DNA from: Paenibacillus sp. FSL A5-0031
GTDB lineage: Bacteria > Bacillota > Bacilli > Paenibacillales > Paenibacillaceae
Assembly (NCBI RefSeq): GCF_001956295.1
Contig: NZ_MRTD01000006.1
Coordinates: forward strand, 124,001-188,000
Reading direction: 5' to 3'
Length of the DNA stretch: 64,000 bases
Shown in pieces: positions 34,762-45,200 of this stretch. Below the pieces are notes generated by a model. It did not search any database. It saw only the letters and a program-made list of their open reading frames with translations, and was not told the origin of the DNA. The first letter of the stretch is position 1, and every line of letters begins with the position of its first letter. A program made the translations under genes and the position numbers.

Positions 34762-37700
34762 TCAGCTGTGCTCGATGAGCTCGATCCATTCGTTGTATTC
34801 GGTTTGCAGCTTCGAATATTCATTTTTCAGCTTATGATGCTGCTCCTGCAGATCAGCGTGATCCTCAGCTAGCCTCTCTGCAGAACGAGCTGCTTCATCG
34901 CGTTCATAGACAAGAGACTCAAGTGCGCTTGCCGCCTCATCACGCTCACTGGCTAATCGCGCAGCCTGACGAGCTGCTTCATCTCTTTCTGCTGCAAGCT
35001 TAGACGTATGCTCGCTCAGCTCTTCCTTCAAATCGGATGCGGCAGCTGCTTCCTGCATTGCTCGCTCCAGCCGCTCTCTCAGCTCCTCTTCCGCTGATTC
35101 GCGCGACTTCTTCTCAAGCTCATACTGCTTCACCTCAGCAGCCACCTGTTCCGCATATTGCTGCTGTGCCTGCAATCGCTCACTGAGCTCACGTTCACGT
35201 GCAGAAGCCGCTTCTAGCTGCTGAGCTGCAATGCGCTCTCGAGCTGCTGTCCATTCCAACTGCTCCGTTAGCTCTTGTTCTCTAATTTGCAGTTGCTCCA
35301 AATCAGCCTTATAAACCTGCTCACCGTTTGCCGCAGAAGCCGCAATTTGCTCAATTTTGTCCAGCTGCGCTTGCAGCTTCTGGGTGGCAGTCTCGTAATC
35401 GTGCTGCTGAAGCAGCAGCAGCTCCTCTTGATCCGCAGATAACTGCTTCAATTGCTCGTCATGTTCTGCAGCCAATTGCTGCAAGCGAGCTTCCCGTTCA
35501 TTCTCTAGCTGCTTGCGAACCTCATCCTGCTTGGCAGCAAGCTCATTATATCTCTCTTCATACTGGTCAACGAGCTGCTCCGCAATAGCGGCTTGCTCAA
35601 CAGCCGCTGCTTTAGACTTGGCTTCAAAATCATTTGTCAGCTGCTTCTGAGCATCTTCAAATTGAATCGCTTGTTCAAGCAGCTTCTCTTCGTATTTCTG
35701 AACGAGTTCATTCTGCCTAGCTTCATACTCGGCTGCCTTTTGCTTTGCCTGCTCATTATAATCGTGAGCCAGCTGCTTATTTTGCTCCTCGTACTGCACA
35801 GCCTGCTCTAGCAGCTGTTCTTCATGAAGCGAAGCCATTGTTCTATTATTTGCTTCATGCTCAGCTGCTTTTTGCTTGCTCCGCTCCTCGTATTCAAGGA
35901 CAAGCTGTTTACTTTGCTCCTCATATAGCAGAGCCTGCTCTAGAAGCTGCTCTTCATGTTGATCTGCTTGCTGCTGCAGCTGCTCTTCATATTGTCTAGC
36001 AAGCTTCCTATTCAGTTCATCATGGCTTGCTGCGAGCTCCTTGTACCTAGCATCCTTCTCTTCTGCCAACTGCTCGTAGCGCTCATTGCTTTCTGCGGTC
36101 ATTTGCTTAAACAGCTCGTCATTGTCGGCTTCGACTATTCGCAGCTGCCCTTCATGCTCCTCGCGCAGCGTCCTAGCAAGCTCACGCTTCTCATCCTCAA
36201 GCTTTTGCAGTTTCAGCTCATGCTCTTCTTCCAGCAATTCCTTCTGATTTTCAAGCTCAATCCGAAGCAAGTTGTTATGCTCTTCTGTCTGCTTCTGACT
36301 CATCAATTCTTGCTCTTCCAGCTCAAGCTGCAGCTTTAATAACTCCTCTTCAAGCTCAAGCTGCTTCTGTTCCTGCTGCTGCTCACGATCTGCTGCTTCT
36401 TTCAATCGCGTTTGCAAATCTGTTGCCCGCTTATCCGCAGCGGATACATGACTGCGTTCATGAACAAGCTTCTGTTCCAGCTCTTGAATTTGCGCTAAGG
36501 ACTGGCTGCTCTGTTCCTGCAGCTCCTCGATCTTGCTGCGTGTTTCATTCAGCTCGCTTTGCAGCAGCTCCCATTCATTTTCTTTTTCACGGAGCTCCTG
36601 TTCCAGCTGAGCATATGATGTGCGGAAGGATTCCTCCTGCTCCATTGCCTGAACGAGCTGCTCATCTGCTGAATTTATACGATGTTCAAATAATTCCTTT
36701 TCCTTCTTCCAGCCTTCTTGAAGCTCAGCAATCTGGGTTTGCAGCTTGCCTCGCTCCTCCAGCCAGCCGTTTCTACGCCGCTCAAGATCAGCACGAAAAG
36801 CTTGTTCCGCTTTAACGGCTTCTGCCTTCCAAGCCTGCTCACGCTCTTCACTCTGGCGGGCAATTTCTAGCTGCGAGGATTCTGCATGAGCTAACCAGCT
36901 GAGTTCTCGCTCATCCCATTTACTCTGCCAGCTTCCTTCAAGCTCAGTCAGCTGCGCCTCTTTCTCTGCCTTTAATGCTGTAAGCAGTGCTTCTTGCTCC
37001 GAGGCTAAAGCATTTAATTGGGCTTCTTTTTCTTGTCTAAGTGAAGCCAGTTCATCTGCCTTCACTTGTTCAAGCTCCAATCGCAGTTCTTCCTTCTCCA
37101 GCTCCATTTCAAGCTGCTGATTGTCCTTGGACAATCGCAATTCAGCCAGTTCTGCTTCCTTTTGTTTTCTCAGCATGGCAAACTCTGCTTGCTCTGCTTC
37201 CTTCTGACTTGCAAGCGCTGCAAGTTCTGTTTCCTTCAGACTTGCAAGTTCTGCAAGTTCTGTTTCCTTCAAACTTGCGAGCTCTGCAAGTTCTGTTTCC
37301 TTCTGACACGCAAGCTCTGCAAGTTCTGTTTCCTTCTGGCCTGCGAGCTCTGCTAGTTCAGCAGTCTTCTTGCTGCTAAGCTCTTCTATTTTTGTTTCCA
37401 TCACACGCTTTAACTCATTCAGCTCCGAATCCTTCCGAGCTTGGAGCTGTGCAAATTGCTCATCCTTTTTCGTTCTGAGCGCTGTAATCCGTTCCACATT
37501 TTCTTGTGTAAGACGGATAATCGTCTCCTCTTGCACCTTCATTGCCTCGGCTGCTGCTGCTTGCTGAGCCGAAGCTTGCTCTGCGGCAAGCGCCAGCATT
37601 TCGTTCAGCTCTGCTTCTGCCGCCGCTTTAGCCTTTTGCAATTGCTCGCTTGCCATACGCTTTGTCTCAGCAAGCTCAGCTTTAAGCGAGACCGCTTGCT

Positions 37701-37983
37701 CACTCATTTGCTCCAGCTCTCTGATCAGGAGATTAAGCTTCGCTTCTTCCTCCAGAAGTCTTGTATTGTCGCGGCGCAATCGAAATACTTCCTCTGTTAT
37801 TTGCACAGCAGAGAGGACTGCCAGCTTCGGCATATCAAGACGCGGATACCCTTTCGCCAGCTTCTTCATGCTCTCGTCAATCGCCGCAGCAACCCTTTTC
37901 ATATATTCAACGTTGGTATGACCCTTTAACTTATATTGAATTCCATATATATCAACCGTAACTACCGTTTGTTCAGCATCCAT
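34762..37983 (-). CDS. zapA: Giant ZapA: FtsZ-associated domain fused to ~950-residue coiled coil
   Basis: A 1073-residue protein. Residues 1 to about 95 are a normal ZapA (TVVTVDIYGIQYKLKGHTNVEYM... DMPKLAVLSAVQITEEVFRL), the FtsZ-bundling partner. The remainder is almost wholly Glu/Gln/Ala/Leu/Lys, predicted coiled coil with no membrane segment. Within it, residues 209-263 are five near-identical 11-mers (ELAELASLKET type), and residues 577-873 are 27 consecutive 11-mers, often opening with Tyr or His (for example HEEQLLEQALL, YEEQSKQLVLE). B. subtilis ZapA is 85 residues. AGGAGG precedes the ATG; it follows pheT as in Bacillus. The frame is open throughout, so it is not an annotation run-on. 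Confidence 0.88.
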   Translation of the reverse strand: MDAEQTVVTVDIYGIQYKLKGHTNVEYMKRVAAAIDESMKKLAKGYPRLDMPKLAVLSAVQITEEVFRLRRDNTRLLEEEAKLNLLIRELEQMSEQAVSLKAELAETKRMASEQLQKAKAAAEAELNEMLALAAEQASAQQAAAAEAMKVQEETIIRLTQENVERITALRTKKDEQFAQLQARKDSELNELKRVMETKIEELSSKKTAELAELAGQKETELAELACQKETELAELASLKETELAELASLKETELAALASQKEAEQAEFAMLRKQKEAELAELRLSKDNQQLEMELEKEELRLELEQVKADELASLRQEKEAQLNALASEQEALLTALKAEKEAQLTELEGSWQSKWDERELSWLAHAESSQLEIARQSEEREQAWKAEAVKAEQAFRADLERRRNGWLEERGKLQTQIAELQEGWKKEKELFEHRINSADEQLVQAMEQEESFRTSYAQLEQELREKENEWELLQSELNETRSKIEELQEQSSQSLAQIQELEQKLVHERSHVSAADKRATDLQTRLKEAADREQQQEQKQLELEEELLKLQLELEEQELMSQKQTEEHNNLLRIELENQKELLEEEHELKLQKLEDEKRELARTLREEHEGQLRIVEADNDELFKQMTAESNERYEQLAEEKDARYKELAASHDELNRKLARQYEEQLQQQADQHEEQLLEQALLYEEQSKQLVLEYEERSKQKAAEHEANNRTMASLHEEQLLEQAVQYEEQNKQLAHDYNEQAKQKAAEYEARQNELVQKYEEKLLEQAIQFEDAQKQLTNDFEAKSKAAAVEQAAIAEQLVDQYEERYNELAAKQDEVRKQLENEREARLQQLAAEHDEQLKQLSADQEELLLLQQHDYETATQKLQAQLDKIEQIAASAANGEQVYKADLEQLQIREQELTEQLEWTAARERIAAQQLEAASARERELSERLQAQQQYAEQVAAEVKQYELEKKSRESAEEELRERLERAMQEAAAASDLKEELSEHTSKLAAERDEAARQAARLASERDEAASALESLVYERDEAARSAERLAEDHADLQEQHHKLKNEYSKLQTEYNEWIELIEHS
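35365..36255 (-). repeat. DNA coding 27 hendecad repeats in zapA
   Basis: This 891-bp stretch encodes residues 577-873 of the giant ZapA, phased every 33 bp without interruption. Units at protein residues 676-719 and 720-763 also form a higher-order ~44-residue (4 x 11) duplication, HEEQLLEQA being shared. Confidence 0.85.
37195..37359 (-). repeat. Five tandem 33-bp repeats in zapA
   Basis: Encodes residues 209-263 as five near-identical 11-residue units. DNA identity between units is high (repeated AAGTTCTGTTTCCTTC on the plus strand), indicating recent duplication. Confidence 0.85.
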
Positions 37984-38163
37984 TAAGGCGAATCCTCCTA
38001 ATATACAAGTAGAGCTAGCTTAAACGGCTGACATCATCCTTCAGGGGCATACGTTGTTTACGTTCTCAACCGTTGCCGTCCAGAGAGGAACTGCTTTCGT
38101 TTCTCTAGCAAATATAAATTCATGATCGTTATGAAAAAGCAATCATTCCTTATATTTACAAGG

Positions 38164-38210
38164 AAAAAAGCCGCATCAATAGCTCACTAGGAACTATTTC
38201 GATGCGGCTT
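38164..38210 (-). terminator. Terminator after pheT
   Basis: AAGCCGCATC/GATGCGGCTT (38168-38177 with 38201-38210), followed on the minus strand by TTTTTT. It separates pheT from zapA; the 150 bp between it and zapA hold no gene. Confidence 0.85.
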
Positions 38211-38224
38211 TGAAGGTTTCCTGC

Positions 38225-40666
38225 CTACTTGCGTAATTCTGCTGCAAAAGATTGTTCTAATTGTAAAACAACCTTGCCATGCAGCTCTGTTACCTCTTCA
38301 TCCGTCAATGTACGCTCGCCATGACGGTAAACAAGCGATATGGCCACGCTCTTCTTGCCAGCTCCCAGCTTCTCTCCTGTATATACATCAAAAACGCGTA
38401 CAGATTCAAGCAGCTCGCTAGCAATGTCCCATGCCACGCCAGTTAGCTTGGCAGCAGCAACCTCTTGATCCACAACTACTGCAATATCACGCTGCATAGC
38501 CGGGTAGCGAGGCAATACTTTATATTCGATTGCCGCATCTGCTTGCTCATAGATGAGGTCAAGTCCAATTTCCAGCACGTACGTATCAGCTAGATCCTCC
38601 TCAAGTTGAAGAGCAGGGTGCAGTTGGCCTACATAACCAATTACTTCATTGCCTTTAGGCGTGTGAAGAAGAACGGCAGCCGTTCTGCCTAGATGGAAAT
38701 GCTCAGGCTGAGCCGCTTCAAATGATACGCTGGCTGTTAAGCCAAGTACAGCAAATACCGTTTCCAAAATGCCCTTCGCATCATAGAAATCAACTTGAGC
38801 CGCTTTTGTATTCCACTCAGCTTCTGAACGATTGCCAGTCAGAAGAGCTGCAAAACGATGCTTCTCATGAGGCAGGCGAGTCAATTGCTCTTCATCGGTA
38901 TGGAATACGCTGCCGATCTCAAAGATCGCTGCGGATTCATTTTTGCGATTGCGGTTATAAGCCGCAGTCTCCAGAAGCTGTGCGATAAGCGTCGTACGAA
39001 GTACACTGCGATCCTCGCTCATAGGCATGGCTAGGCGAATTGGATTCGTATGCTCCGCTAGTGCAGGGAATAACTTCGTCCGCTCAGGTCCTGTGAAGGA
39101 ATAGCTGACAACCTCATGCAAACCTGCATCTGACAGGCGCTTGCGCAGCTCGCGGCGAATAGCTTGCGGCTTCGTTAGCGAACCTGGCACAACATCGCCG
39201 TGAATGAGCGTAGTAGGAATTTCATCATAGCCGTGCAAACGAGCTACTTCTTCGATTAAGTCTACTGCACGCGTAATGTCACCGCGGCGTGTAGGAACAA
39301 TTACAGTAAATACATTGTCGCCTGACAGCTCATATTCAAAGTGCAAACGACCAAATATCGTCTGAACTTCAAGTCTGGACAGCTCTGTACCCAGATAGCC
39401 ATTAATTTTATCCAATGAAACGGACACTTTGGCTGGTTTCACTTCACCTGCATGCACTTCTACTATACCCTCAGCAACTAAACCTTCAGCAAGCTCTGCG
39501 ATAAGGGAAGCTGCACGATCTAGCGCAGGAATAACTCTCGCCGGATCTACTTCTTTCTCAAAGCGAATGCTTGATTCCGAGCGAAGTCCAAGTTGACGTG
39601 AAGTTTTACGCACGGTGCCGCCATCGAATTTTGCTGACTCGAGCAAAATGTTGACCGTCTCGCCTGTAACTTCTGTGCTTGCTCCACCCATTACGCCGGC
39701 AAGGGCAATTGGCTGCTCGCCATCAGTAATAACGAGCATATGCGGCTCTAGCTTGCGCTCTTGATCATCCAAGGTAACAAGCGTTTCGCCAGCTTTTGCA
39801 AGGCGGACATCAATGCGGCCGCCAGGCAAGCGATCTGCATCAAAAGCATGAAGCGGTTGGCCGTATTCAAGCATAACAAAGTTTGTAACGTCAACAACGT
39901 TGTTGATTGGACGAACGCCGGCAGCGATCAAACGGTTTTGCAGCCACAATGGGGACTCACCGATTTTTACGCCTTTAATATAACGAGCCGAATAATGCGA
40001 GCAATGCTCAGGCGCACTAATGCTGACCGTTGCAAGGCTATCCGCACGTACGTTTGTATGATTTATAACAGCCTTTGGCAGACGAACTTCACGGCCAGTT
40101 AAAGCTCCAATCTCATAAGCAACGCCAATCATGCTGAGGCAGTCTGAACGGTTGGGCGTCAAATCAAGCTCGAGCACCTCATCGTTAATGCCAAGCACAT
40201 CGCCAATTGGCGCACCGATCTTCGTTGTAGCTGGAAGAACAAGAATGCCTTCTTGCTGTTCTTTTGGCAGAAGCTTTTCATTCAAGCCGAGCTCCTTCGC
40301 CGAGCAAATCATCCCTTGGGATTCAACGCCGCGAAGCTTCGCACGCTTAATTTTGAAATCGCCAGGCAGTACAGCACCGATTACTGCAACTGGAACAAGC
40401 TGGCCTGCATCAACATTTTTGGCTCCGCAAACGATTTGCAGCTCTTCGCCAGTGCCAACGTCAACCTTGCACACGTTCAGCTTATCCGCATCCGGGTGCT
40501 TTTCCTTCGATTTCACATAACCAACTACGACGCCGGTCACGCCTTTATTGCGGGATTCCACAACGTCGATTTCAATGCCGCCGAGTGTCATTTTCTCCGC
40601 AAGCTCCTGTCCTGTGAAGCCGGACAAATCGATATATTCATTTAACCATTTATAGGATACATTCAT
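38225..40666 (-). CDS. pheT: Phenylalanyl-tRNA synthetase beta subunit
   Basis: An 813-residue PheRS beta chain. It has the N-terminal tRNA-binding EMAP-like domain (HPDADKLNVCKVDVGTGEELQIVCGA), the B3/4 editing domain, B5 and the C-terminal ferredoxin-fold anticodon-binding domain (YPAMQRDIAVVVDQEV ... SLVYRHGERTLTDEEV). It attaches phenylalanine to its tRNA as an alpha2-beta2 enzyme. Co-transcribed with pheS and controlled by the upstream T-box. Confidence 0.98.
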   Translation of the reverse strand: MNVSYKWLNEYIDLSGFTGQELAEKMTLGGIEIDVVESRNKGVTGVVVGYVKSKEKHPDADKLNVCKVDVGTGEELQIVCGAKNVDAGQLVPVAVIGAVLPGDFKIKRAKLRGVESQGMICSAKELGLNEKLLPKEQQEGILVLPATTKIGAPIGDVLGINDEVLELDLTPNRSDCLSMIGVAYEIGALTGREVRLPKAVINHTNVRADSLATVSISAPEHCSHYSARYIKGVKIGESPLWLQNRLIAAGVRPINNVVDVTNFVMLEYGQPLHAFDADRLPGGRIDVRLAKAGETLVTLDDQERKLEPHMLVITDGEQPIALAGVMGGASTEVTGETVNILLESAKFDGGTVRKTSRQLGLRSESSIRFEKEVDPARVIPALDRAASLIAELAEGLVAEGIVEVHAGEVKPAKVSVSLDKINGYLGTELSRLEVQTIFGRLHFEYELSGDNVFTVIVPTRRGDITRAVDLIEEVARLHGYDEIPTTLIHGDVVPGSLTKPQAIRRELRKRLSDAGLHEVVSYSFTGPERTKLFPALAEHTNPIRLAMPMSEDRSVLRTTLIAQLLETAAYNRNRKNESAAIFEIGSVFHTDEEQLTRLPHEKHRFAALLTGNRSEAEWNTKAAQVDFYDAKGILETVFAVLGLTASVSFEAAQPEHFHLGRTAAVLLHTPKGNEVIGYVGQLHPALQLEEDLADTYVLEIGLDLIYEQADAAIEYKVLPRYPAMQRDIAVVVDQEVAAAKLTGVAWDIASELLESVRVFDVYTGEKLGAGKKSVAISLVYRHGERTLTDEEVTELHGKVVLQLEQSFAAELRK

Positions 40667-40690
40667 CTCTTTTCTTCCCTTCTCTCATTG

Positions 40691-41725
40691 CTACATTCTT
40701 GCGAATTGGCTTAAGAACCTCAGATCGTTCGTATAGAAATGACGAATATCGTCAATGCCGTATTTCAACAACGCGATACGCTCAACGCCCATGCCGAATG
40801 CAAAGCCGCTGACCTCTTCCGGATCGTAACCGCCCATTTCAAGAACGCGTGGATGCACCATGCCGCAGCCAAGAATTTCAAGCCAGCCCGTATGCTTGCA
40901 CATGCGGCAGCCTTTGCCGCCACACTGAACGCAAGTAACGTCAACCTCAGCACTTGGCTCCGTGAATGGGAAGAAGCTTGGACGAAGTCTAATTTGCGCT
41001 TGTGAGCCGAACATTTGCTGAACGAATTGCAGCAATGCTCCTTTCAAATCGCTCATCCGAATATTTTTGCCGATGACAAGACCTTCGATTTGATTGAACT
41101 GGAATGAATGTGTCGCATCGTCATCATCGCGGCGGTAAACTTTACCCGGACAAATGACCTTAACAGGCGTTTGGCCCTTCATTGCTTTCATTGTACGAAC
41201 CTGAACCGGGGAAGTCTGCGTACGCATCAAGATATCATCCGTAATATAGAACGAATCCTGCATGTCGCGGGCTGGATGGTTCTTAGGCAAGTTCAATGCC
41301 TCGAAGTTGTAATAATCCTCTTCAACCTCTGGACCCTCGGCAATTGTATAACCAAGACCGATAAAAATATCTTCAATTTCTTGGGCTACCTTGTTTAAAG
41401 GATGCACTGCGCCGGTAGGCAATTGCTTGCCTGGCAGCGTAACATCCAGCGTCTCTGCAAGGAGTCTATTGTTCGTCTCAGCTTGCTGGAATGCATCCTG
41501 CTTCTCATCGATAACCGTTTCAATAGCTGCTCGAACATCATTCGCTACTTGACCAATTACTGGACGTTCTTCAGCGCTTAGTCCACCCATGCCACGCAAA
41601 ATTTCAGTCAAAGCGCCTTTTTTACCTAAATATTTAACGCGCAAATCATTTAGCTGCTGTGGCGTATCCACATGCTGAAGCTCCTGCAATGCTTCAACGC
41701 GCAGTCCTTCCAATCTTTCCTTCAT
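40691..41725 (-). CDS. pheS: Phenylalanyl-tRNA synthetase alpha subunit
   Basis: A 344-residue class II synthetase chain: N-terminal coiled coil (about 1-80), then motifs [54 protein letters not shown] (motif 2) and [20 protein letters not shown] (motif 3). ATG 41725 follows GGAGGCGAAG; the in-frame start at 41764 would add 13 unlikely residues. Confidence 0.97.
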   Translation of the reverse strand: MKERLEGLRVEALQELQHVDTPQQLNDLRVKYLGKKGALTEILRGMGGLSAEERPVIGQVANDVRAAIETVIDEKQDAFQQAETNNRLLAETLDVTLPGKQLPTGAVHPLNKVAQEIEDIFIGLGYTIAEGPEVEEDYYNFEALNLPKNHPARDMQDSFYITDDILMRTQTSPVQVRTMKAMKGQTPVKVICPGKVYRRDDDDATHSFQFNQIEGLVIGKNIRMSDLKGALLQFVQQMFGSQAQIRLRPSFFPFTEPSAEVDVTCVQCGGKGCRMCKHTGWLEILGCGMVHPRVLEMGGYDPEEVSGFAFGMGVERIALLKYGIDDIRHFYTNDLRFLSQFARM

Positions 41726-41865
41726 TTTTCTTCGCCTCCATATCATCATCCCTAAATCATGCAAGCGTAACGGCTAAAGCCATCCTTAGAAGGCTTAGCT
41801 AACGTTTCGCGGTAAAATATAAGCTCTTTATAAGCTAACAAACTTATAAATGGTTATATTTACAC

Positions 41866-42165
41866 AAAAAAAGGCCCTCTCTCCCTAAAGGGACGAAAGA
41901 ACCGTGGTACCACCCTAATTCGGATTGAGCATCAGCCTGTACGCATAACCAAGTGTGGCTAACGTCGCCTAGAGGCGCTGAATGACAATCCCTTAGCCCC
42001 ATAACGGCGGGAACCGGACCTTCCCTACACGCGCCGTATATCATGGCGTTTCAGGTGTCTGCTCAGGAGTGAACTTGGGCAGCCTATTTCACAAAAACGC
42101 TCTCAGTCTACGGCGTCTTCTTCCTGTGCGAAAGTACTGCTTACTCTTCTCCATCATCGCTTTAC
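41866..42165 (-). promoter_or_regulatory. T-box riboswitch (tRNA-Phe) controlling pheST
   Basis: The minus-strand leader has the stem I start GGAGAAGAGTAAGCAGTA, an AGAG motif, a specifier loop with TTC (42073-42071, a Phe codon) next to ACTCCTGAGC, and the T-box sequence AGGGTGGTACCACGG (41916-41902). The competing terminator is GGTTCTTTCGTCCC/GGGAGAGAGGGCC followed by seven T (41872-41866). Uncharged tRNA-Phe would stabilise the antiterminator. The 140 bp from here to pheS hold no gene. Confidence 0.95.
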
Positions 42166-42238
42166 TTCGAATATGAAATAATAATCTATATTATATGCAA
42201 TCTGAAGTACCGTTGCAACCGCTAAGCTTGCTTTATTG

Positions 42239-45200
42239 CTACGAATCAATTCGCATCATCATTTCTTCCAGCAATCGGATGCGTGCGAACGATGCTCGGA
42301 GCAGCCCGATTCCTATTTCCGGGTACAGACGAATGAGCCTTGACACATTATCGCCGAGCAGCTTCAGCACTCTCACATCGCCAAGCAAGGATTGCGCCGT
42401 TACTGTAGATGAGGTGCTGTCGAGCGCTGAAGTTACGCCGCACACATCCCCTGCACCGAGTACGCCGATCGTTCCTTCCCAGCCTGCCGCGGAAATGCTA
42501 GTGAGCTCGATATTGCCGTCAACGATGACATACATCGCGGGGTTAGGCTCTCCTCTTTGCAGAAGATTCTCTCCATCCGGGCATACATACTCCTCGGCTA
42601 TATTAGCGATTAAGCCTAGCTCCTCAAGCGATAAATCAGCGAAATAGGGAACCTGTCTTAAAAAGACTACTTTGTTTAAACGGCTCATCATCTGCTGGTC
42701 TTTGGACATTTGTTCCCCCTCCTCCACTAACGCCGCTGCAGCGATCTCCCGCCACCAATCATCATTTCCGTTTAGCGCTGCCTCCAATAGGACAGTCGCT
42801 TCCTCATCGGAAGTTACTTCTCTTCCAGCTTCGCCGCGTTCTAGAACGGTCAGCAAAAACTGCGATAATCTGCGCTCACCCATGCCCTCCGCGAGCACTT
42901 CCCAAGCATTGCTGCGAATTTCTTCGTCTTCATCAGCAGCTGCCCTTCTGATCGCATCAACTACCTGCTCATCCGCAAGTTTGGTCAGCACCGCCCATAC
43001 ACCTGTAAAAATAAAGTCGCGAACCTCTCGCCAGCGCAGCAAAGCAAGTTCTGCAAGCTCCGTCTTCCCTAGCTGTTTAAGCGACAAGGAATAACCTGAC
43101 GCTGCCTCAAGCTCACTTAAACGGCTTAACGCTTCATCCGTTAGCTTAGAACGTACTTGCTCATCTGGCAAAAGTGCCGAGAGCGCAATCATCACAGCTG
43201 TCCATCGCTTCGGCGGCGCGCCATTCAAGCTATCAATCAGCAGATCGACCGCTCCATCGCCCATCTGAATAAAGCTTTCTGTCGTCGTGCGGAACATTTC
43301 TTGGTCCATAAGCGGGAGACGCTCCAACAGAATGGGAATAATGGATGTAACCTTAAGCCTTCCCAAACAAGCGATTGCTGCCACTCTTGCAGCTGGATGC
43401 ACATCATCAACAAGCTTCTCAACCTTCGGCACAAAAGAATACAGCTCAAGCTCCGCGATAACTCGGCAAATATAAACCGAGGATTCGCCTCCTGCATCAA
43501 GAATACGATCAATCACTTCCGCACATGCCTCGAGACTTGCTGCATTGTTAAAGGAGTACATCGCTTTGACTGCCTCTGCAATGACGCTCGGATGCCGATC
43601 AAGCAGCTTTTGCCGCAGGAAATAAAACGCCTGATGCTCCATATGCTTCATTCTGCCAATCTGTCTTACTCCTTCGGCACGCATCTCATCGTCTTGATCC
43701 TCAAGAAATGCTGCTACCTTCACCATCGCATGCAGGTCTGCACGCTCGAGATTCATCGCTCTAACGGCAGCAACGCGAATGCGTGGATTCGGATCATCAA
43801 TCAACGCCAGCAAATCGGCAACATCATTCGGATTTTGTTGCCTGCCGATAATTTGCAAGGCAATTTCTTTTGCAGAATCTATCGGCTGTTTCAACATAGC
43901 CCTGAGCTCTGCCATCGCAGCTTCGTTGCGACTGAATTCATCGAACTGCTCCGCTAAATCCTGCTCGCCAATGGTCTGTATGCTGCCTACAAGCTCGCGC
44001 ATATAGAACCTTCTGCCGAACCAAGCAAGCACAAACAGCAGCACGGCGCCTGCAAATCCTACAAACGACAAGGCTGTCCAGGATACCCCAAAGCCTGAAT
44101 GCAAAAACTGCAAGCCAGCACCGATCAAAATGCCCGCCGTAGCCGCAATTCCTTGCGCTGCATATCTGTAGCTGTCGCGCTGCGCAAGCGGAAGCGTCTT
44201 GAAGAACAGCTGATAAGAAGGCTCGGCTGAATAATAAAGCAGCAAATATAACAGCATGTAGCCGATAGATATCATTGGAAGCGCCGCTGGACCGCCAACA
44301 AAAAATAAAGCGCCGGCAAATGCGAGAACATACACGCCCGATATGGCCGTAAGCATTTGGCTTGCACCAAGGCGTGCCATCAGCTTGCCTGAGACGGTTT
44401 GCAGCAAAAAGGCGAGAACAAACAGCACCATCGTAATCATTCCAAAAAACCGGCTGAAAGCCTGTTCGCTTGGGAATGACATTTTTGTTACATTCAGAAA
44501 TTCATATTCCATTAGAAAATAAAGAGCTGGCATCAGTGTCATAAGCAAAATAACGGTTAGCAAAAAAGGAGATCGAAGCGCGTGCTTAAACACCGCTCCC
44601 GTTGACACCGGCTCCTCCTCCAGAGCATTTGCTTCAATTTTGATCGACAATGGCACCAAATAACGGGTAATCACTTTACGGTAATTCGGCAATGCAGCCA
44701 GAAGCAGCAAACCGGAAGCGGCATAAATAACCTCGGGTCCAAAAAATAGGCTTAAAAGCTGTGCAAGCAAACCTGCCGCTACTCCGCCAAGCGTTGCAGA
44801 GCCAACGAACACGGGCATGAGACGCTTCGCTTGCTGCGTCGAGCACAAATCAACGGCCAAGCTCCAAAGCAATAGAGTCTGCTGCCTTACGACAAAGCTG
44901 GACGCTATGAACAAGACGGGATAATACCCTCTCAGATCTAGATCGAAGCTCTGCAATACTAGCAGCACCAATGCATTTACGGCAACGATGCCTAGCATTA
45001 TTCCATATAAGACGCGCATCAGCTTCGGCTTTGGCAGCCTAGCAGCAAGCCAGGACAAGAGCCACGCCTCCAGCGGCAAAATGATAGCCTCCGCCGCATA
45101 TACATAGGGAAGGTATTCACTTCCGAACCGCTGATTGAACAACGTCATAAAGCCATTGTAATTAAGCATTTCAGATATGCCGCAAATAAAAAAAACAGGT

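Noticed and set aside
35593-37929. Several Leu/Cys-rich plus-strand ORFs opposite zapA
   Set aside because: They mirror the Glu/Gln/Leu coiled-coil codons on the minus strand; no ribosome sites or domains.
34762-37983. SMC or myosin-like protein
   Set aside because: No ATPase head, hinge or Walker motifs; the N-terminus is clearly ZapA.
43157-43957. Plus-strand ORF of 266 residues inside the carrier gene
   Set aside because: Antisense to a well-supported coding frame; composition rich in His/Cys/Arg with no domain.
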